From DAOUAT01 sp964551735 (lineage in GTDB: Bacteria; Chloroflexota; Anaerolineae; CG2-30-64-16), in the NCBI GenBank assembly GCA_964551735.1, contig CAZKEF010000022.1, forward strand, positions 1 through 64,000: 64,000 nucleotides of DNA, in the 5' to 3' direction. The number at the start of each line of letters is the position of its first letter. Within the stretch, counting starts at the first letter, position 1. Position numbers and translations under genes: made by a program. Positions 8,985-17,547 of the stretch are shown here, in pieces. The notes beneath the pieces are model-generated. The model was not told the DNA's origin. It was given only the letters and a program-made list of their open reading frames with translations, and searched no databases.

Positions 8985-10547
8985 ATGAAGCAACGTTTGG
9001 CATTCCTCATGCTCGTGGTGCTTATCGCTTCGGCGGGCTGTATGATGCCTGTTCCGGTGGGCGATCCCGTGATCACTGAAACCGCCATCGCTGCCGGCAT
9101 CCTCGCCCGGCTGACTGCCGAGGCGGGGCCGACGGCAGCGCCGGCCGGGCAGGGCGTTGAGACGGCTGTGGTCATACCGACCGGCCCGGCGCCTGTCTGT
9201 GTGGTGCGGGTGGACGGCCTGAATCTGCGCTCGGGGCCGGGCACTGCGTTTGCACCCCCGCTCCGCCAACTACCGTCCGGCACGCTGCTCCTTCCGCTGA
9301 CGTTCACGCCGGTCGGCGACCCGGATGGCCAGTGGGTGCAGGTGCAGGCGGCCGAGGGCGCGGCCGTCGGTTGGGTCTCGGCCGGGTCTGTTGACTGCAC
9401 TATTGACCTGAACACGCTGCCGGTGGCGCCTCTCCCCAGCAAGGTGACCTTCACACCATCCCCCACAGCCACCGGGGTGGCGACGGCAACCGCCACCCCC
9501 ACCGTGACGGCGTCACCCACCGCGCGGCCGTTCGTGTCTATCGCGCTGCCCCCTGCAACCCTCAACGGCATGGCCGTGGATCCGGAACGGGGCTACATCT
9601 TCATTGCCGGCCGTGACACCGACAAGGTCTATGTGGTGGACCCGGAGCAGCGGCAGCTTGTTACAGAAATCGCGGTGGGCCGGCAGCCCTTCGGCGTCAC
9701 CTACATTGCAGGTTACATCCACGTGGCCAATTTCGGCTCGGGCTCGGTGACTGTGATCGATCCGCAGACGCTGTCAACGCTGCCGCGTGTGAACACCGGT
9801 CAGCCGGGACCTGAAACGGCGCTGATCCACAACGAGATATCGCAACCGACCTTCATCGCGGCCGAGCCGGCCGGTGAACGTGCCATGGTGGTGCTTCATG
9901 GCCGCCAGGAGATCTACCACCGGCACGTCTACCTTTACCTGGTCATGCCCGATCTCAAGCTCGGCGACTGGGCCAGCGTTAACGGTTTGGAGGCGGGCAG
10001 CTACGGCATCGCCACGCTGCCCAGGCGCGCGCGGGCCTACGTGTCCAACCGCGACACGCAGTCGTTGATCGCCCTGGATACCGGGACGAGAGAGGTCCTC
10101 GAGGCGGAATCGCTGCGCGGCCTCTCCTTCGTGCCCTACTATGTGGCGGCCATGGATGCCACCTGGTTCGTCTACGTGACGCACAACGCGCCCGATGTCC
10201 CCGACTCGCCGCCCGACCGCGTGTCCCAGTTTCTCGCCTACGACAGCGCGCCGCGCCTGATGAAAACGGTCGTTGTGGGTGACCTGGGGGACGCAGGTGG
10301 GTTCATCGGCATCTACCCCTGGCGCGAAGACATGATGCGGCCGGGGTCACCGTACGATGGCAGCGTTTGGGTGGGAACACCGGGCAAGGTCACTGTCTTC
10401 GATCCGACCCTGGTGCCCCAGGCGGAGTTCGGACCGGCGGACGGGATCGGCCCCCGCCCCTACGCCCTGGCGTTCGACCCGGTTCGTCGCCGCGCCTACG
10501 TGGCCGATGCCGCAGCCAGCACCATCACGGTGCTTTCAGGCTGGTGA
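8985..10547 (+). CDS. Lipoprotein with SH3b domain and YVTN-type beta-propeller
   Basis: 520 residues, start preceded by AAGGAGAGGG. The N-terminus is a lipoprotein signal with lipobox LIASAGC (Cys at residue 19). An SH3b domain follows (VDGLNLRSGPGTAF to AVGWVSAGSVDC, about residues 70-140), then a Thr/Pro/Ala linker (about 150-178). The rest is a beta-propeller of YncE/YVTN type, with blades such as GYIFIAGRDTDKVYVVDPEQ and SGSVTVIDPQTL. The family binds peptidoglycan or other wall polymers through SH3b; the ligand of the propeller is unknown. This modular layout is common in Chloroflexota surface lipoproteins. Its stop is convergent with the reductase gene at 10570. Confidence 0.85.
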   Translation: MKQRLAFLMLVVLIASAGCMMPVPVGDPVITETAIAAGILARLTAEAGPTAAPAGQGVETAVVIPTGPAPVCVVRVDGLNLRSGPGTAFAPPLRQLPSGTLLLPLTFTPVGDPDGQWVQVQAAEGAAVGWVSAGSVDCTIDLNTLPVAPLPSKVTFTPSPTATGVATATATPTVTASPTARPFVSIALPPATLNGMAVDPERGYIFIAGRDTDKVYVVDPEQRQLVTEIAVGRQPFGVTYIAGYIHVANFGSGSVTVIDPQTLSTLPRVNTGQPGPETALIHNEISQPTFIAAEPAGERAMVVLHGRQEIYHRHVYLYLVMPDLKLGDWASVNGLEAGSYGIATLPRRARAYVSNRDTQSLIALDTGTREVLEAESLRGLSFVPYYVAAMDATWFVYVTHNAPDVPDSPPDRVSQFLAYDSAPRLMKTVVVGDLGDAGGFIGIYPWREDMMRPGSPYDGSVWVGTPGKVTVFDPTLVPQAEFGPADGIGPRPYALAFDPVRRRAYVADAAASTITVLSGW

Positions 10548-10569
10548 GTGCGGCCTCGATGGTTGGGCC

Positions 10570-11601
10570 TCACCAGCCCCGGCGGTACTGAAACGGCACG
10601 GCGGGCTCCTGGCCCAGTTCGCGCGCGGCGCGCAGCGGGAAGTAGGGGTCGCGCAGCGATTGCCGGCCGATCAGCACGGCGTCAGCCTGGCCCGTCTGGA
10701 CGATCGCCTGGGCGTGGCGCGGTTCGGTGATCAGCCCGACCGCGGCGGTCGCGATGCCGGCCTCCCGGCGGATGCGGGCCGCGAAGGGGACCTGGTAGCC
10801 CGGCGCCAGGGGGATCTGTTGCGCAGTAGTCAGGCCGCCGGACGAACAATCAATCAGGTCCACGCCCGCCGCCTTGAGCCGGCTCGCCAGCGCCACGCTC
10901 TGCTCGATGTCCCACGACGGCCCGGCGGCCCAATCGGTCGCGCTGATGCGGACGAATAGCGGCAGCCGCTCGGGCCAGACGTCGCGCACCGCGGCCGTGA
11001 TCTCCAGCAGCAGGCGGCTGCGATCCTCAAAGCTGCCGCCGTAGGCGTCGGCCCGCCGGTTGCTGATGGGCGAGAGGAACTGGTGTAGCAGATAGCCGTG
11101 CGCGGCATGGATCTCGACGGCCTGGAACCCCGCGGCCGCGGCCCGCCCCGCGGCGTCCCGGAACGCCCGCACCACCGCGACCAGCTCTGCCGCCGCCATG
11201 GCGCGTGGGGTGGCCGATTCCGCCGAAAAGGGGAGCGCGCTGGGCGCGATGGCGGCCGGATCGTCTGCCTTGCGGCCGGCGTGGGCAAGTTGGATGGCGG
11301 GTACTGCACCGTGGTCGGCCATGACGCGCGCGATGCGTGCCAGGCCCGCGACCTGACGGTCGTTCCACAGGCCCAGGTCCTGCCGGCTGATGCGTCCGCG
11401 CGGCTCGACCGCGGTCGCCTCGACGATGATCAGGCCGGCGCCGCCGACCGCGCGACTGCCCAGGTGCACGAAGTGCCAGTCGGTGGCGATCCCGTCTTCC
11501 GCAAAGACCGAGTACTGGCACATGGGCGAGATCCATAGGCGGTTGCGCGCCGTCACCGCGCGCAGTTGCAGGGTGGTGAAAAGGGACGCGTCTTCGATCA
11601 T
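10570..11601 (-). CDS. NADH:flavin oxidoreductase, old yellow enzyme family (YqjM type)
   Basis: 343 residues from MIEDASLFTTLQLRAVTARN, chosen over an upstream in-frame Met because GAGGAGAG stands 5-12 bases before 11601. It is a TIM-barrel FMN enzyme reducing activated C=C bonds with NAD(P)H. Visible family motifs are ISPMCQYS near the N-terminus (with the Cys typical of the YqjM class), IQLAHAGRKA, the substrate-binding EIHAAHGYLLHQFLSP, ISNRRADAYGG and a C-terminal phosphate-binding GRQSLRDP segment. Length fits the YqjM class. It is probably cytosolic and used in detoxification of electrophiles; the physiological substrate cannot be told. It stands alone between convergent and same-strand neighbours. 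Confidence 0.93.
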   Translation of the reverse strand: MIEDASLFTTLQLRAVTARNRLWISPMCQYSVFAEDGIATDWHFVHLGSRAVGGAGLIIVEATAVEPRGRISRQDLGLWNDRQVAGLARIARVMADHGAVPAIQLAHAGRKADDPAAIAPSALPFSAESATPRAMAAAELVAVVRAFRDAAGRAAAAGFQAVEIHAAHGYLLHQFLSPISNRRADAYGGSFEDRSRLLLEITAAVRDVWPERLPLFVRISATDWAAGPSWDIEQSVALASRLKAAGVDLIDCSSGGLTTAQQIPLAPGYQVPFAARIRREAGIATAAVGLITEPRHAQAIVQTGQADAVLIGRQSLRDPYFPLRAARELGQEPAVPFQYRRGW

Positions 11602-11782
11602 AGCTCTCTCCTCGTCAAATGCACCGGCGCTCATCGCCAGGGCCACGTAGAGGCCATGGCAGAACGCCCGACCGCTGCCCCCAGCCACCGCGGCCAGGCC
11701 ACATCGCAGAGCAACTCACCGGTGGGGATTCGCAACGGGCCGCTACCTGGGAGCGCGGGGCGGATAAGTACAGGCCGCGGCC

Positions 11783-12268
11783 TCAGGGTCCGGTCCCCTC
11801 GCTGAGGACCTGCCACCGTCCGCCGGCATTCCGTCCGGCGTACACGAACCAGCCGCGCGGGCCAGGGGGCGCGCCGGTGACCGCGTGCCAGAGCGAGCGG
11901 TAGGTCACCCTGAAGAGCAGCTCCTCGTCGTACTCCCCGTACAGCGGGATCGCTTGCGGCGCGGATACGGCGAGGTCATGCGCCAGGAAGGGGTCATCAA
12001 TCAGCGGGCGCACGGTGTTCGGCGCGTGGAGCCTTTTCCTGGTCTCTGGCGCCAGCGCGCGTTCGCTGAGGTCTCGATAGCCCCACTGCCGCGCCGTGAA
12101 GTAGGCCTGCACGACCTTGGTCGCGTCCGGGCTGGCGAAGCGAGGCGCGAAGATCAGCTCACCTGCCAGGCGGTGCATGGCGGCTGCCAGCAGGATCGCG
12201 CCGACCAGCCTGAGGACGACGACGATGCTGGGCGACAGTGCGATGCGGCGGCGTTTCGGGTCAGGCAA
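11783..12268 (-). CDS. Membrane-anchored protein of unknown function
   Basis: 161 residues with a TTG start (MPDPKRRR) preceded by GAGGA about 10 bases upstream. A basic N-terminus and one transmembrane helix (about residues 14-32) are followed by an extracytoplasmic domain: VVQAYFTARQWGYRDLSERALAPE, then GWFVYAGR near the end. This is the layout of small anchored NTF2-like or DUF4829-like domains, but I cannot name the family with certainty. It is the last gene of a probable three-gene unit with the 42-residue peptide and the GNAT gene. A shortened, damaged relative of its N-terminal half lies at 38406-38603. Confidence 0.65.
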   Translation of the reverse strand: MPDPKRRRIALSPSIVVVLRLVGAILLAAAMHRLAGELIFAPRFASPDATKVVQAYFTARQWGYRDLSERALAPETRKRLHAPNTVRPLIDDPFLAHDLAVSAPQAIPLYGEYDEELLFRVTYRSLWHAVTGAPPGPRGWFVYAGRNAGGRWQVLSEGTGP

Positions 12269-12281
12269 TGGAGACGATCCT

Positions 12282-12410
12282 CTATTCCCAAAGCCTCATC
12301 GCCACGAAGATGGGCGCGATTGACAGGCCGATGATGCCTACTGCCAGCACATTCGCCAATGCGGTGCGTCCTGGGGTCTGATAGGTGCTCGTACGGGTCA
12401 GCCGCGTCAT
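12282..12410 (-). CDS. 42-residue single-pass membrane peptide
   Basis: A short reading frame begins ATG ACG CGG CTG at 12410 and ends at TAG (12282-12284). Its first four bases overlap the GNAT stop as ATGA, and its stop is 13 bases before the next start. The peptide has a Thr/Arg-rich N-terminus (MTRLTRTSTYQTPGRTALAN), then one hydrophobic helix of about 20 residues (VLAVGIIGLSIAPIFVAM) and RLWE. The overlap, hydrophobic helix and absence of rare codons support a real gene coupled to GNAT. Function is unknown. No separate ribosome binding site is evident, consistent with coupling. Confidence 0.62.
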   Translation of the reverse strand: MTRLTRTSTYQTPGRTALANVLAVGIIGLSIAPIFVAMRLWE

Positions 12411-13393
12411 CCGGCCGGAAGCGACGCGGCAGTAGCCGCGTCGCATACAAGGCTCTTCTCCATCAGCCAGGTCCCCGGCGTCTGCACATAGCCCAGCTTG
12501 CGGTCAATCGCGATCATAGGCAGGTTACGGCTGTTATGATGGGTGCGGACGGTGGCCACCTCCAGCACGTCGCGGGCATAGCGCAGCGCAAGCACTTTCA
12601 CGGCTTGCGCCAGCTTGCGCCCGCGATAGCGTTTGTCCACCCCGGTGTGCAGGTTGTAGGCGTGGTCGTCGAAGCGTGAGATCGCGCTCATCGCAGCCCA
12701 CTCGCCGGTGGCCGTGTCGATGACGACCATCTGGCCGGCCGGTCTGTACCAATCAGCCCGGCATACGTGTTGCTGGAAGTCTTCGAACGAGGCCCATGAG
12801 GGGGCGCCGTTCCCGCCCAGCGTTTCCCTGTCGGTGGCGTCGTTCAGCGCATATAGCTTGCGCTGCGCATCCTCTGTGTCGCCCAGCGCGGCCATCGAGG
12901 TGAACTGGAATCCTTCGCCCTGCAGCCGGGCGATGATCGCGTCGTAGGGGCGGTCGTCGAACGTCGTCAGGTCCAGCGCCATGGCTAGCGCGTGCGAGCG
13001 CTCGACGAAGCCGCGGCGCTCGGCGAACGCGCGGTCGGCGGGATGGTTGTCCCACACGCTGACGCGTAACCTCGCCACTTCGACGGCCCGCATAGCCTGT
13101 TCCAGGCTGGCGTACAGGCCGCGGCCGATCCCCTGGCCCCGACGTTCCGGCCTGACGAACAAGAAAAGGGCGGCCTGCGTAGGTTGCAGGCGGTCCCGTG
13201 TAGCCCAGGAGAAACCCAGCAGCTCGCCATGGTCAGCTACAGCCACCTGCTGGGTGATGCGCGCCTGTTCCGCCTGGTAATAGGTTCGCAGGCCAGGTTC
13301 TGTGGTGGGTTCACCTTCCAGGATCGAAAACCAGGCGGCAAGCTGCCTAAAATCATGGCCCGGTTCAGCCGGCCGCAGGACAAAGGACTGCAT
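12407..13393 (-). CDS. Tandem GNAT-domain N-acetyltransferase
   Basis: 328 residues from MQSFVLRPAEPGHDFRQLAA at 13393; the frame is open upstream but only this Met has a GAGGGTGAG in front and fits the GNAT start. Two acetyl-CoA-binding GNAT folds are present. The first (about 1-150) has RPERRGQGIGRGLYASLEQA, the RxxGxG motif A. The second (about 160-320) has a weaker RYRGRKLAQAVKVLAL motif and THHNSRNLPMIAIDRKLGY. Such tandem proteins (MshD-like architecture) acetylate small amines, but neither substrate nor antibiotic resistance can be assigned. First gene of the unit 12282-13393-11783. A TGCTATACT element on the minus strand at 13663-13671 may be its promoter. Confidence 0.85.
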   Translation of the reverse strand: MQSFVLRPAEPGHDFRQLAAWFSILEGEPTTEPGLRTYYQAEQARITQQVAVADHGELLGFSWATRDRLQPTQAALFLFVRPERRGQGIGRGLYASLEQAMRAVEVARLRVSVWDNHPADRAFAERRGFVERSHALAMALDLTTFDDRPYDAIIARLQGEGFQFTSMAALGDTEDAQRKLYALNDATDRETLGGNGAPSWASFEDFQQHVCRADWYRPAGQMVVIDTATGEWAAMSAISRFDDHAYNLHTGVDKRYRGRKLAQAVKVLALRYARDVLEVATVRTHHNSRNLPMIAIDRKLGYVQTPGTWLMEKSLVCDAATAASLPAG

Positions 13394-13662
13394 GTGTCTC
13401 ACCCTCACTCTCACCAGATGCCAGGCATGGGCCGGTAGCGGATGCGCCACGCATACGCGGGGTAGCCCGGCGGCTCCTCCCGCCGCATCCGATCCTCCTT
13501 GGCCGTCCGCAGCACGAAGAACAGGCCGCGTCATGCGTCAGGCCTGCGTGATCTGGACGTAGATTGACCACCCGCAGGAGCCGAGCGCGCATGGGGCCTC
13601 CTGTCACGCTGGCTGCCCCGCGGCGCGCCTCTGGGACGGCTGCGTTCCATCGATGTGAGGGC

Positions 13663-13671
13663 AGTATAGCA
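13663..13671 (-). promoter_or_regulatory. Extended -10 element TGCTATACT (minus strand)
   Basis: Read on the minus strand this is TGCTATACT, identical to two plus-strand elements at 13898-13906 and 19349-19357. It would drive the GNAT unit with a leader of about 260 bases. No -35 box is apparent. Confidence 0.4.
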
Positions 13672-13742
13672 CGGTTGGCTGGGGAAGGCTAAACGTTCAG
13701 GTACAAATGGGCCGTTGAGGGTTACCCGCTCTTTGCCTGCCG

Positions 13743-13771
13743 AAGCCCAACCACACCCGGTTGGGCTTTTT
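13743..13771 (+). terminator. Rho-independent terminator
   Basis: AAGCCCAACC (13743-13752) pairs with GGTTGGGCTT (13759-13768) around a 6-base loop, ending in a run of five T (13767-13771). The orientation is plus, yet no plus-strand gene was found just upstream, so it may end an unrecognised short RNA or a truncated leader. Confidence 0.75.
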
Positions 13772-13897
13772 GGTGTGCCGGCCGGAATTTCGCTCGGGCG
13801 CGCATATGATCCGGACGGTGGGCGGGCTAAGCTCGTGACGCGCTCGCATCATATCAACGCCTTCCAGGCTGGGAATTATGCGGGGGTCTTGGCTCAA

Positions 13898-13906
13898 TGC
13901 TATACT
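13898..13906 (+). promoter_or_regulatory. Extended -10 element TGCTATACT before the PLP enzyme
   Basis: TGC then TATACT, ending 23 bases before the ATG, with AGGAGG in between. It would give a leader of about 16 bases. No -35 match at 17 bases. Confidence 0.45.
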
Positions 13907-13929
13907 TGCAAAAATAGCAGGAGGAGCGC

Positions 13930-15108
13930 ATGGACGACGGAATCTCGCGGGCGACCCTGGCCGTGTGGGGCGGCGAAGATGGCGGATGGGAAGGCGGAGC
14001 GACCCAGGCGCCGGTCGTCTTCAGCGTGGCCTACGGCTACCCGGACGTGGCATCCTGGCTTGATGTCGCGTTGGGCCGCGCGCCGGGCCACATTTACAGC
14101 CGCAACACCAACCCGACAGTGCACGCCTTTGAGGAAAAGGTGCGCGTCCTGGAGGGCGCCGCGGCCGCCACCAGCTTCGCGACCGGCATGGCGGCCATCA
14201 GCAACACGCTGTTCACGCTTCTGGCGCCCGGCGATCGGGTTGTGTCGGTCAAGGACACCTACGGCGGCACGAACAAGATCTTCACCGAATTCCTGCCCCG
14301 GTGGGGCGTGGAGGTGGCGTTGTGTGACACGGTCGATCACGCGCAGATCGAGGCCGCGATCGCCGGCGGCTGCCGGGTCGTGTATCTGGAATCACCCACC
14401 AACCCCACGTTGAAGGTGCTGGACCTGGCCCGCCTGGCCGCGGCCGGCCACCGCGTCGGCGCGGTGGTGGTCACCGACAACACCTTTGCGACTCCCATCA
14501 ACCAGAACCCGTTGCAGCTCGGCAGCGACCTGGTAGTGCACAGTGCGACGAAGTTCCTGGGCGGGCACGCGGATGCCCTGGGCGGCGTCGTCTGTGGCGA
14601 TGCGGAGCTGGTGGGCCGCATCTACCACTACCGCGAGATCAACGGCGCAACCCTCGACCCGATGGCCGCCTACCTGCTTCTGCGCGGCATGAAAACCCTG
14701 CACCTGCGCGTGCGGCAGCAGAACGAGAGCGCGCTGCGCATCGCTCGCTGGCTCAGCGAGCAGCCGGAGGTCGCCGCAGTCTACTATCCGGGCCTGGCGG
14801 GGCACCCGCACTACGACGTCGCTCAGCGCCAGATGCGCGGCTACGGCGGCGTGCTCAGCTTCATGCTGGCCGGCGGTTTCCCCGCGGTCGAGCGGGTGCT
14901 GCCGCGGCTGCGCTGGGCGCACCGGGCCGCCAACCTCGGCGCGGTCGAGACGGTGGCCGGGCCGCCCGCCACGACCAGCCATGTGGAGTGCACGGCCGCT
15001 GAACGCGCGGCGATGGGCATCCCCGAGGGCCTGATCCGCTACTCCGTGGGCATTGAAGGCCCCGATGATCTCATTGCCGACCTGGCGCAGGCGCTGAGGG
15101 CGATTTGA
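13930..15108 (+). CDS. Cys/Met metabolism PLP-dependent enzyme (cystathionine gamma-synthase/lyase family)
   Basis: 392 residues, ATG preceded by AGGAGG. The fold-type I family forms or breaks the C-S bond of cystathionine, homocysteine or methionine with pyridoxal phosphate. The cofactor lysine is K208 in VVHSATKFLGGHADALGG. Other family segments are YSRNTNPTVHAFEEKVRVLE, SFATGMAAISNTLF, YLESPTNPTLKVLDL and the C-terminal PEGLIRYSVGIEGPDDLIADL. Length fits. Synthase, gamma-lyase and methionine gamma-lyase cannot be told apart from these motifs. It stands alone, with no methionine or cysteine genes nearby. A TGCTATACT element lies close upstream. Confidence 0.93.
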   Translation: MDDGISRATLAVWGGEDGGWEGGATQAPVVFSVAYGYPDVASWLDVALGRAPGHIYSRNTNPTVHAFEEKVRVLEGAAAATSFATGMAAISNTLFTLLAPGDRVVSVKDTYGGTNKIFTEFLPRWGVEVALCDTVDHAQIEAAIAGGCRVVYLESPTNPTLKVLDLARLAAAGHRVGAVVVTDNTFATPINQNPLQLGSDLVVHSATKFLGGHADALGGVVCGDAELVGRIYHYREINGATLDPMAAYLLLRGMKTLHLRVRQQNESALRIARWLSEQPEVAAVYYPGLAGHPHYDVAQRQMRGYGGVLSFMLAGGFPAVERVLPRLRWAHRAANLGAVETVAGPPATTSHVECTAAERAAMGIPEGLIRYSVGIEGPDDLIADLAQALRAI

Positions 15109-15388
15109 AAGGCCGGAAGAGGATGTCGGAAGTTCATGGCCGCAGTCACGCTTTCTCCGTTGAGCGCCGGGCCCATTCCGTTCATCGTTCGGCAGTGTTG
15201 ATCCGGTGCGTCTGTCGTCTTCAGGCTGTTGCCCATCGGCGGCAGGTGCGATATCACGTGGCCAGTTTCGGCTGCGCTGGAGGCTGCGTCCTAGGCTGAC
15301 GGTTCCTTCCTGTCCGAGACCTGGAGCGTTGCCTTGAGATGCAGTCGCAAGCGAAGAAACGTGGCCATCAGGCCTGAAGGAGTGAGTC

Positions 15389-15724
15389 ATGGCTCGTTTC
15401 AATCCCGAGCACAAAGTCGTCCTCGATGACCTGCTGCTGGGCCACCCGCTGGTGCGGCCCGGCAAGATGTTCGGCTTCCCGGCCTATTACGTCGGCAGGA
15501 AGCTCTGCATCTGCCTGTACGAGCAGGGCGTGGGGGTCAAGCTGCCTGAGCAGGCGGCCGCGCGGCTGCTGCAGACAGACCCGAACGCCATCCCCTTCCA
15601 GCCGATGGGCAAGGCCAGGATGCGGGAATGGGTGCAGATCAACCTGAGCTGCTCGGAGGACTACCGGCAGTACGCATCTGTGTTCGAGGAAGCGATCCAA
15701 CACGTGCTGGTGTTACAGGAATAG
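15389..15724 (+). CDS. TfoX N-terminal domain protein
   Basis: 111 residues, start preceded by GAAGGAGTGAG. It matches the TfoX N-terminal-domain fold, which is found alone in many bacteria: a pattern of GKMFGFPAYYVGRKLCICLY, then GVGVKLPEQAAARLL, a loop and a final helical segment VFEEAIQHVL. The competence role of full TfoX does not transfer to this short form; its function is unknown. It is 12 bases upstream of the DUF1801 gene and near GyrI-like and SRPBCC genes. These small proteins often travel together in Actinobacteria and Chloroflexota, suggesting a ligand-binding or stress context. Confidence 0.75.
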   Translation: MARFNPEHKVVLDDLLLGHPLVRPGKMFGFPAYYVGRKLCICLYEQGVGVKLPEQAAARLLQTDPNAIPFQPMGKARMREWVQINLSCSEDYRQYASVFEEAIQHVLVLQE

Positions 15725-15736
15725 GAGCCCAGCCAA

Positions 15737-16198
15737 ATGCAATCGGACGCCACTACAGTCACTCAATACCTGGCGGAACTGCCCGCTGATCGGCGCGCCG
15801 CGCTCGAGGCGGTCCGCCAGACCATCCTGGCCAACCTGCCGGCCGGCTACGAAGAAGCCATGAACTGGGGGATGATCGTCTACCAGGTGCCGCTGGCTCG
15901 CTACCCCGACACCTACAACGGGCAACCGCTGGCGTACGCAGGCCTCGCCTCGCAGAAGAACCATATGGCGGTCTATCTGCTCGGGGTGTACATGGACGAT
16001 GTGGCACGCCAGCAGTTTGAGGCGGCCTACCGAGCAACGGGCAAGCGGTATGATATGGGCAAGTCGTGTGTGCGCTTCAGAAAGCTGGACGATCTGCCCC
16101 TGGCGCTGATCGGCGAGAGCATCGCCTTATTCGGCGCGGATGAGTTTGTCGCGCGTATGGAACAAGCGCATCCCTCGCGCAAAGGCAAGCGGGCCTGA
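15737..16198 (+). CDS. DUF1801 (YdhG-like) protein
   Basis: 153 residues, 12 bases after the TfoX-N gene, with GGAG before the ATG. The segments YLAELPADRRAALEAVRQTI, GYEEAMNWGMIVYQVPL, YAGLASQKNHMAVYLLGVY and KSCVRFRKLDDLPLALI are the usual core of the DUF1801 family, a small alpha/beta fold of unknown biochemical role. Cytosolic. Likely co-transcribed with the TfoX-N and GyrI-like genes. No catalytic residues can be inferred. Confidence 0.82.
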   Translation: MQSDATTVTQYLAELPADRRAALEAVRQTILANLPAGYEEAMNWGMIVYQVPLARYPDTYNGQPLAYAGLASQKNHMAVYLLGVYMDDVARQQFEAAYRATGKRYDMGKSCVRFRKLDDLPLALIGESIALFGADEFVARMEQAHPSRKGKRA

Positions 16199-16262
16199 GT
16201 GGCTTGTCCACACCTCTCATCGGACTGGTTACCCACGTTATTCAATCCAGGAGGCTGCCCTG

Positions 16263-16898
16263 ATGATCACGCTAGACCTGCGCAAGCAATGGAAGCACCT
16301 GTACGCGCCATCCGCCAGGAAAGTCGATTTGGTGGATGTGCCGGAGTTCAAGTTCGTGATGATTGAGGGCCGCATCGAGCCGGGCGAGGCGCCGGGCACA
16401 TCGCCCGGCTTCGAGGAGGCGATGTCCGGGCTCTACAGCGCGACATACACCCTCAAGTTCATGTCGAAGCTGCGGAAAGAGGACCCCATTGACTATCCGG
16501 TTATGGCCTTGGAAGGGTTGTGGTGGGTGGAAGACGGCAGCTTCGACATCACCGTTAAGGACAACTGGGTCTACACGTTAATGATCATGCAGCCCGACCA
16601 CATCACCCCGGCCATGTTTGCGGAGGCTGTGGTTGTTGCAGCGAAGAAGAAATCGAATCCCGCGCTCGCCCGGCTGCGGCTTGAGTCCTTCCGTGAGGGC
16701 CTCTGCGTGCAGACCATGCACGTCGGCCCCTATGCCACGGAGCCGGCAACCGTCGAGCGGATGTACCGCTGGGCGGCCGGGAACGGTTACCGCCTGGCCG
16801 GCAAGCACCACGAGATCTACCTGGGCGACCCGCGCCGCGCCGACCCGGAGAAGCTGAAGACGGTGCTGCGGCATGGCGTGGAGCGAATCAGCGAATGA
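16263..16898 (+). CDS. GyrI-like small-molecule-binding domain protein
   Basis: 211 residues from ATG at 16263, chosen because AGGAGG (16249-16254) stands 8 bases in front; the open frame extends upstream without such a site. The segments FKFVMIEGRIEPGEAPGT, EAMSGLYSATYTLKF, YPVMALEGLWWVED and the final HHEIYLGDPRRADPEKL match GyrI-like domains that bind cationic or amphipathic small molecules, as in the effector part of BmrR/Rob. No DNA-binding domain is attached, so it may act as a sequestering or hydrolytic stand-alone domain. Tandem GCGAAT units run across its 3' end (16883-16913). Confidence 0.8.
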   Translation: MITLDLRKQWKHLYAPSARKVDLVDVPEFKFVMIEGRIEPGEAPGTSPGFEEAMSGLYSATYTLKFMSKLRKEDPIDYPVMALEGLWWVEDGSFDITVKDNWVYTLMIMQPDHITPAMFAEAVVVAAKKKSNPALARLRLESFREGLCVQTMHVGPYATEPATVERMYRWAAGNGYRLAGKHHEIYLGDPRRADPEKLKTVLRHGVERISE

Positions 16899-16913
16899 GC
16901 GAATGGCGAATGA
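16883..16913 (+). repeat. Short tandem repeat GCGAAT(G/C)A, four units
   Basis: Units GCGAATCA, GCGAATGA, GCGAATG and GCGAATGA run without gaps through the last codons and stop of the GyrI-like gene. The stop falls inside the array, so a change in unit number could alter the C-terminus (ISE at present). Confidence 0.6.
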
Positions 16914-17009
16914 GGAGACGGTGTGGTCATAGTCGCCAGCGATCGGGCCTGGCTGGCAGGCCAGGAAATCTTCCTGGTGTAGCACCTGGCGAATCGTTGG
17001 GAGGCTCCC

Positions 17010-17474
17010 GTGGTGAAGTTTGAGCTTACTGTCTCGGTAGACCGCAGACCTGAGGACGTCTTCGCTTTCCTGCTCTACAAGGACCGCTTCCCGCAGCCGC
17101 CCGGCTCACCGGTGCTCGTGCTCGAGAAGCTCACGCCCGGCCGGCCTGCAGTAGGCACCCGTTACCGCGAGGTCGTCCGCATCGCGCCCTGGTGCCGTGG
17201 TGAGGTGCTGTCCACGCTCACGCGTTACGAGCCAGCGCGTTTCCTCGCGGAGGACTTCATCGGGCCCGGCCCTATGCGCGGTCATCTCGCGTACGAGTTT
17301 GTCCCATCCGGCGGCGGGACGCTCCTCATCCAGAGCGAGACGCTTGAAGTCGTGGGGCCGGCCCGGATGTTCTCCGGCCTTCTCGGCTGGATGCTGGGTC
17401 GCCGCCTGCAGGCGCGCCTGGACGATATCAAGGCGATCCTGGAGTCGGGATGGCGGGTGGACGTGTTGGAATGA
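17010..17474 (+). CDS. SRPBCC (START-like) domain protein
   Basis: 154 residues from GTG 17010 or the next GTG (17013), with GGGAGG close before. The pattern FELTVSVDRRPEDVFAFLLY, then VGTRYREVVRI, YEPARFLAEDFIGPGPMRGH and a long C-terminal helix (RRLQARLDDIKAILESG) is the helix-grip SRPBCC fold, which binds hydrophobic ligands. Members are polyketide cyclases, Bet v 1-like proteins and stress-linked proteins; no specific one can be named. It lies just upstream of the exporter operon palindrome. Confidence 0.85.
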   Translation: MVKFELTVSVDRRPEDVFAFLLYKDRFPQPPGSPVLVLEKLTPGRPAVGTRYREVVRIAPWCRGEVLSTLTRYEPARFLAEDFIGPGPMRGHLAYEFVPSGGGTLLIQSETLEVVGPARMFSGLLGWMLGRRLQARLDDIKAILESGWRVDVLE

Positions 17475-17547
17475 CCAGCGCCCGCTACGCCGATCCGCGG
17501 CGCGCACCTCGCTTGCTCCCGCCCACTTCCTGACCGCGCGCGCCGCT

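Larger units (their letters stand above)
13394..13929. other. 536-base intergenic region
   Basis: Holds a minus-strand extended -10 (13663-13671), a strong hairpin terminator (13743-13771), an inverted heptamer pair ATATGAT/ATCATAT (13804-13810 and 13848-13854) and a plus-strand extended -10 (13898-13906). No tRNA, no SAM-riboswitch core and no convincing coding frame were seen. Confidence 0.55.

Noticed and set aside
13394..13930. SAM riboswitch before the Cys/Met enzyme
   Set aside because: The terminator is there but the conserved SAM-box core was not found upstream of it, and it is 159 bases from the start.
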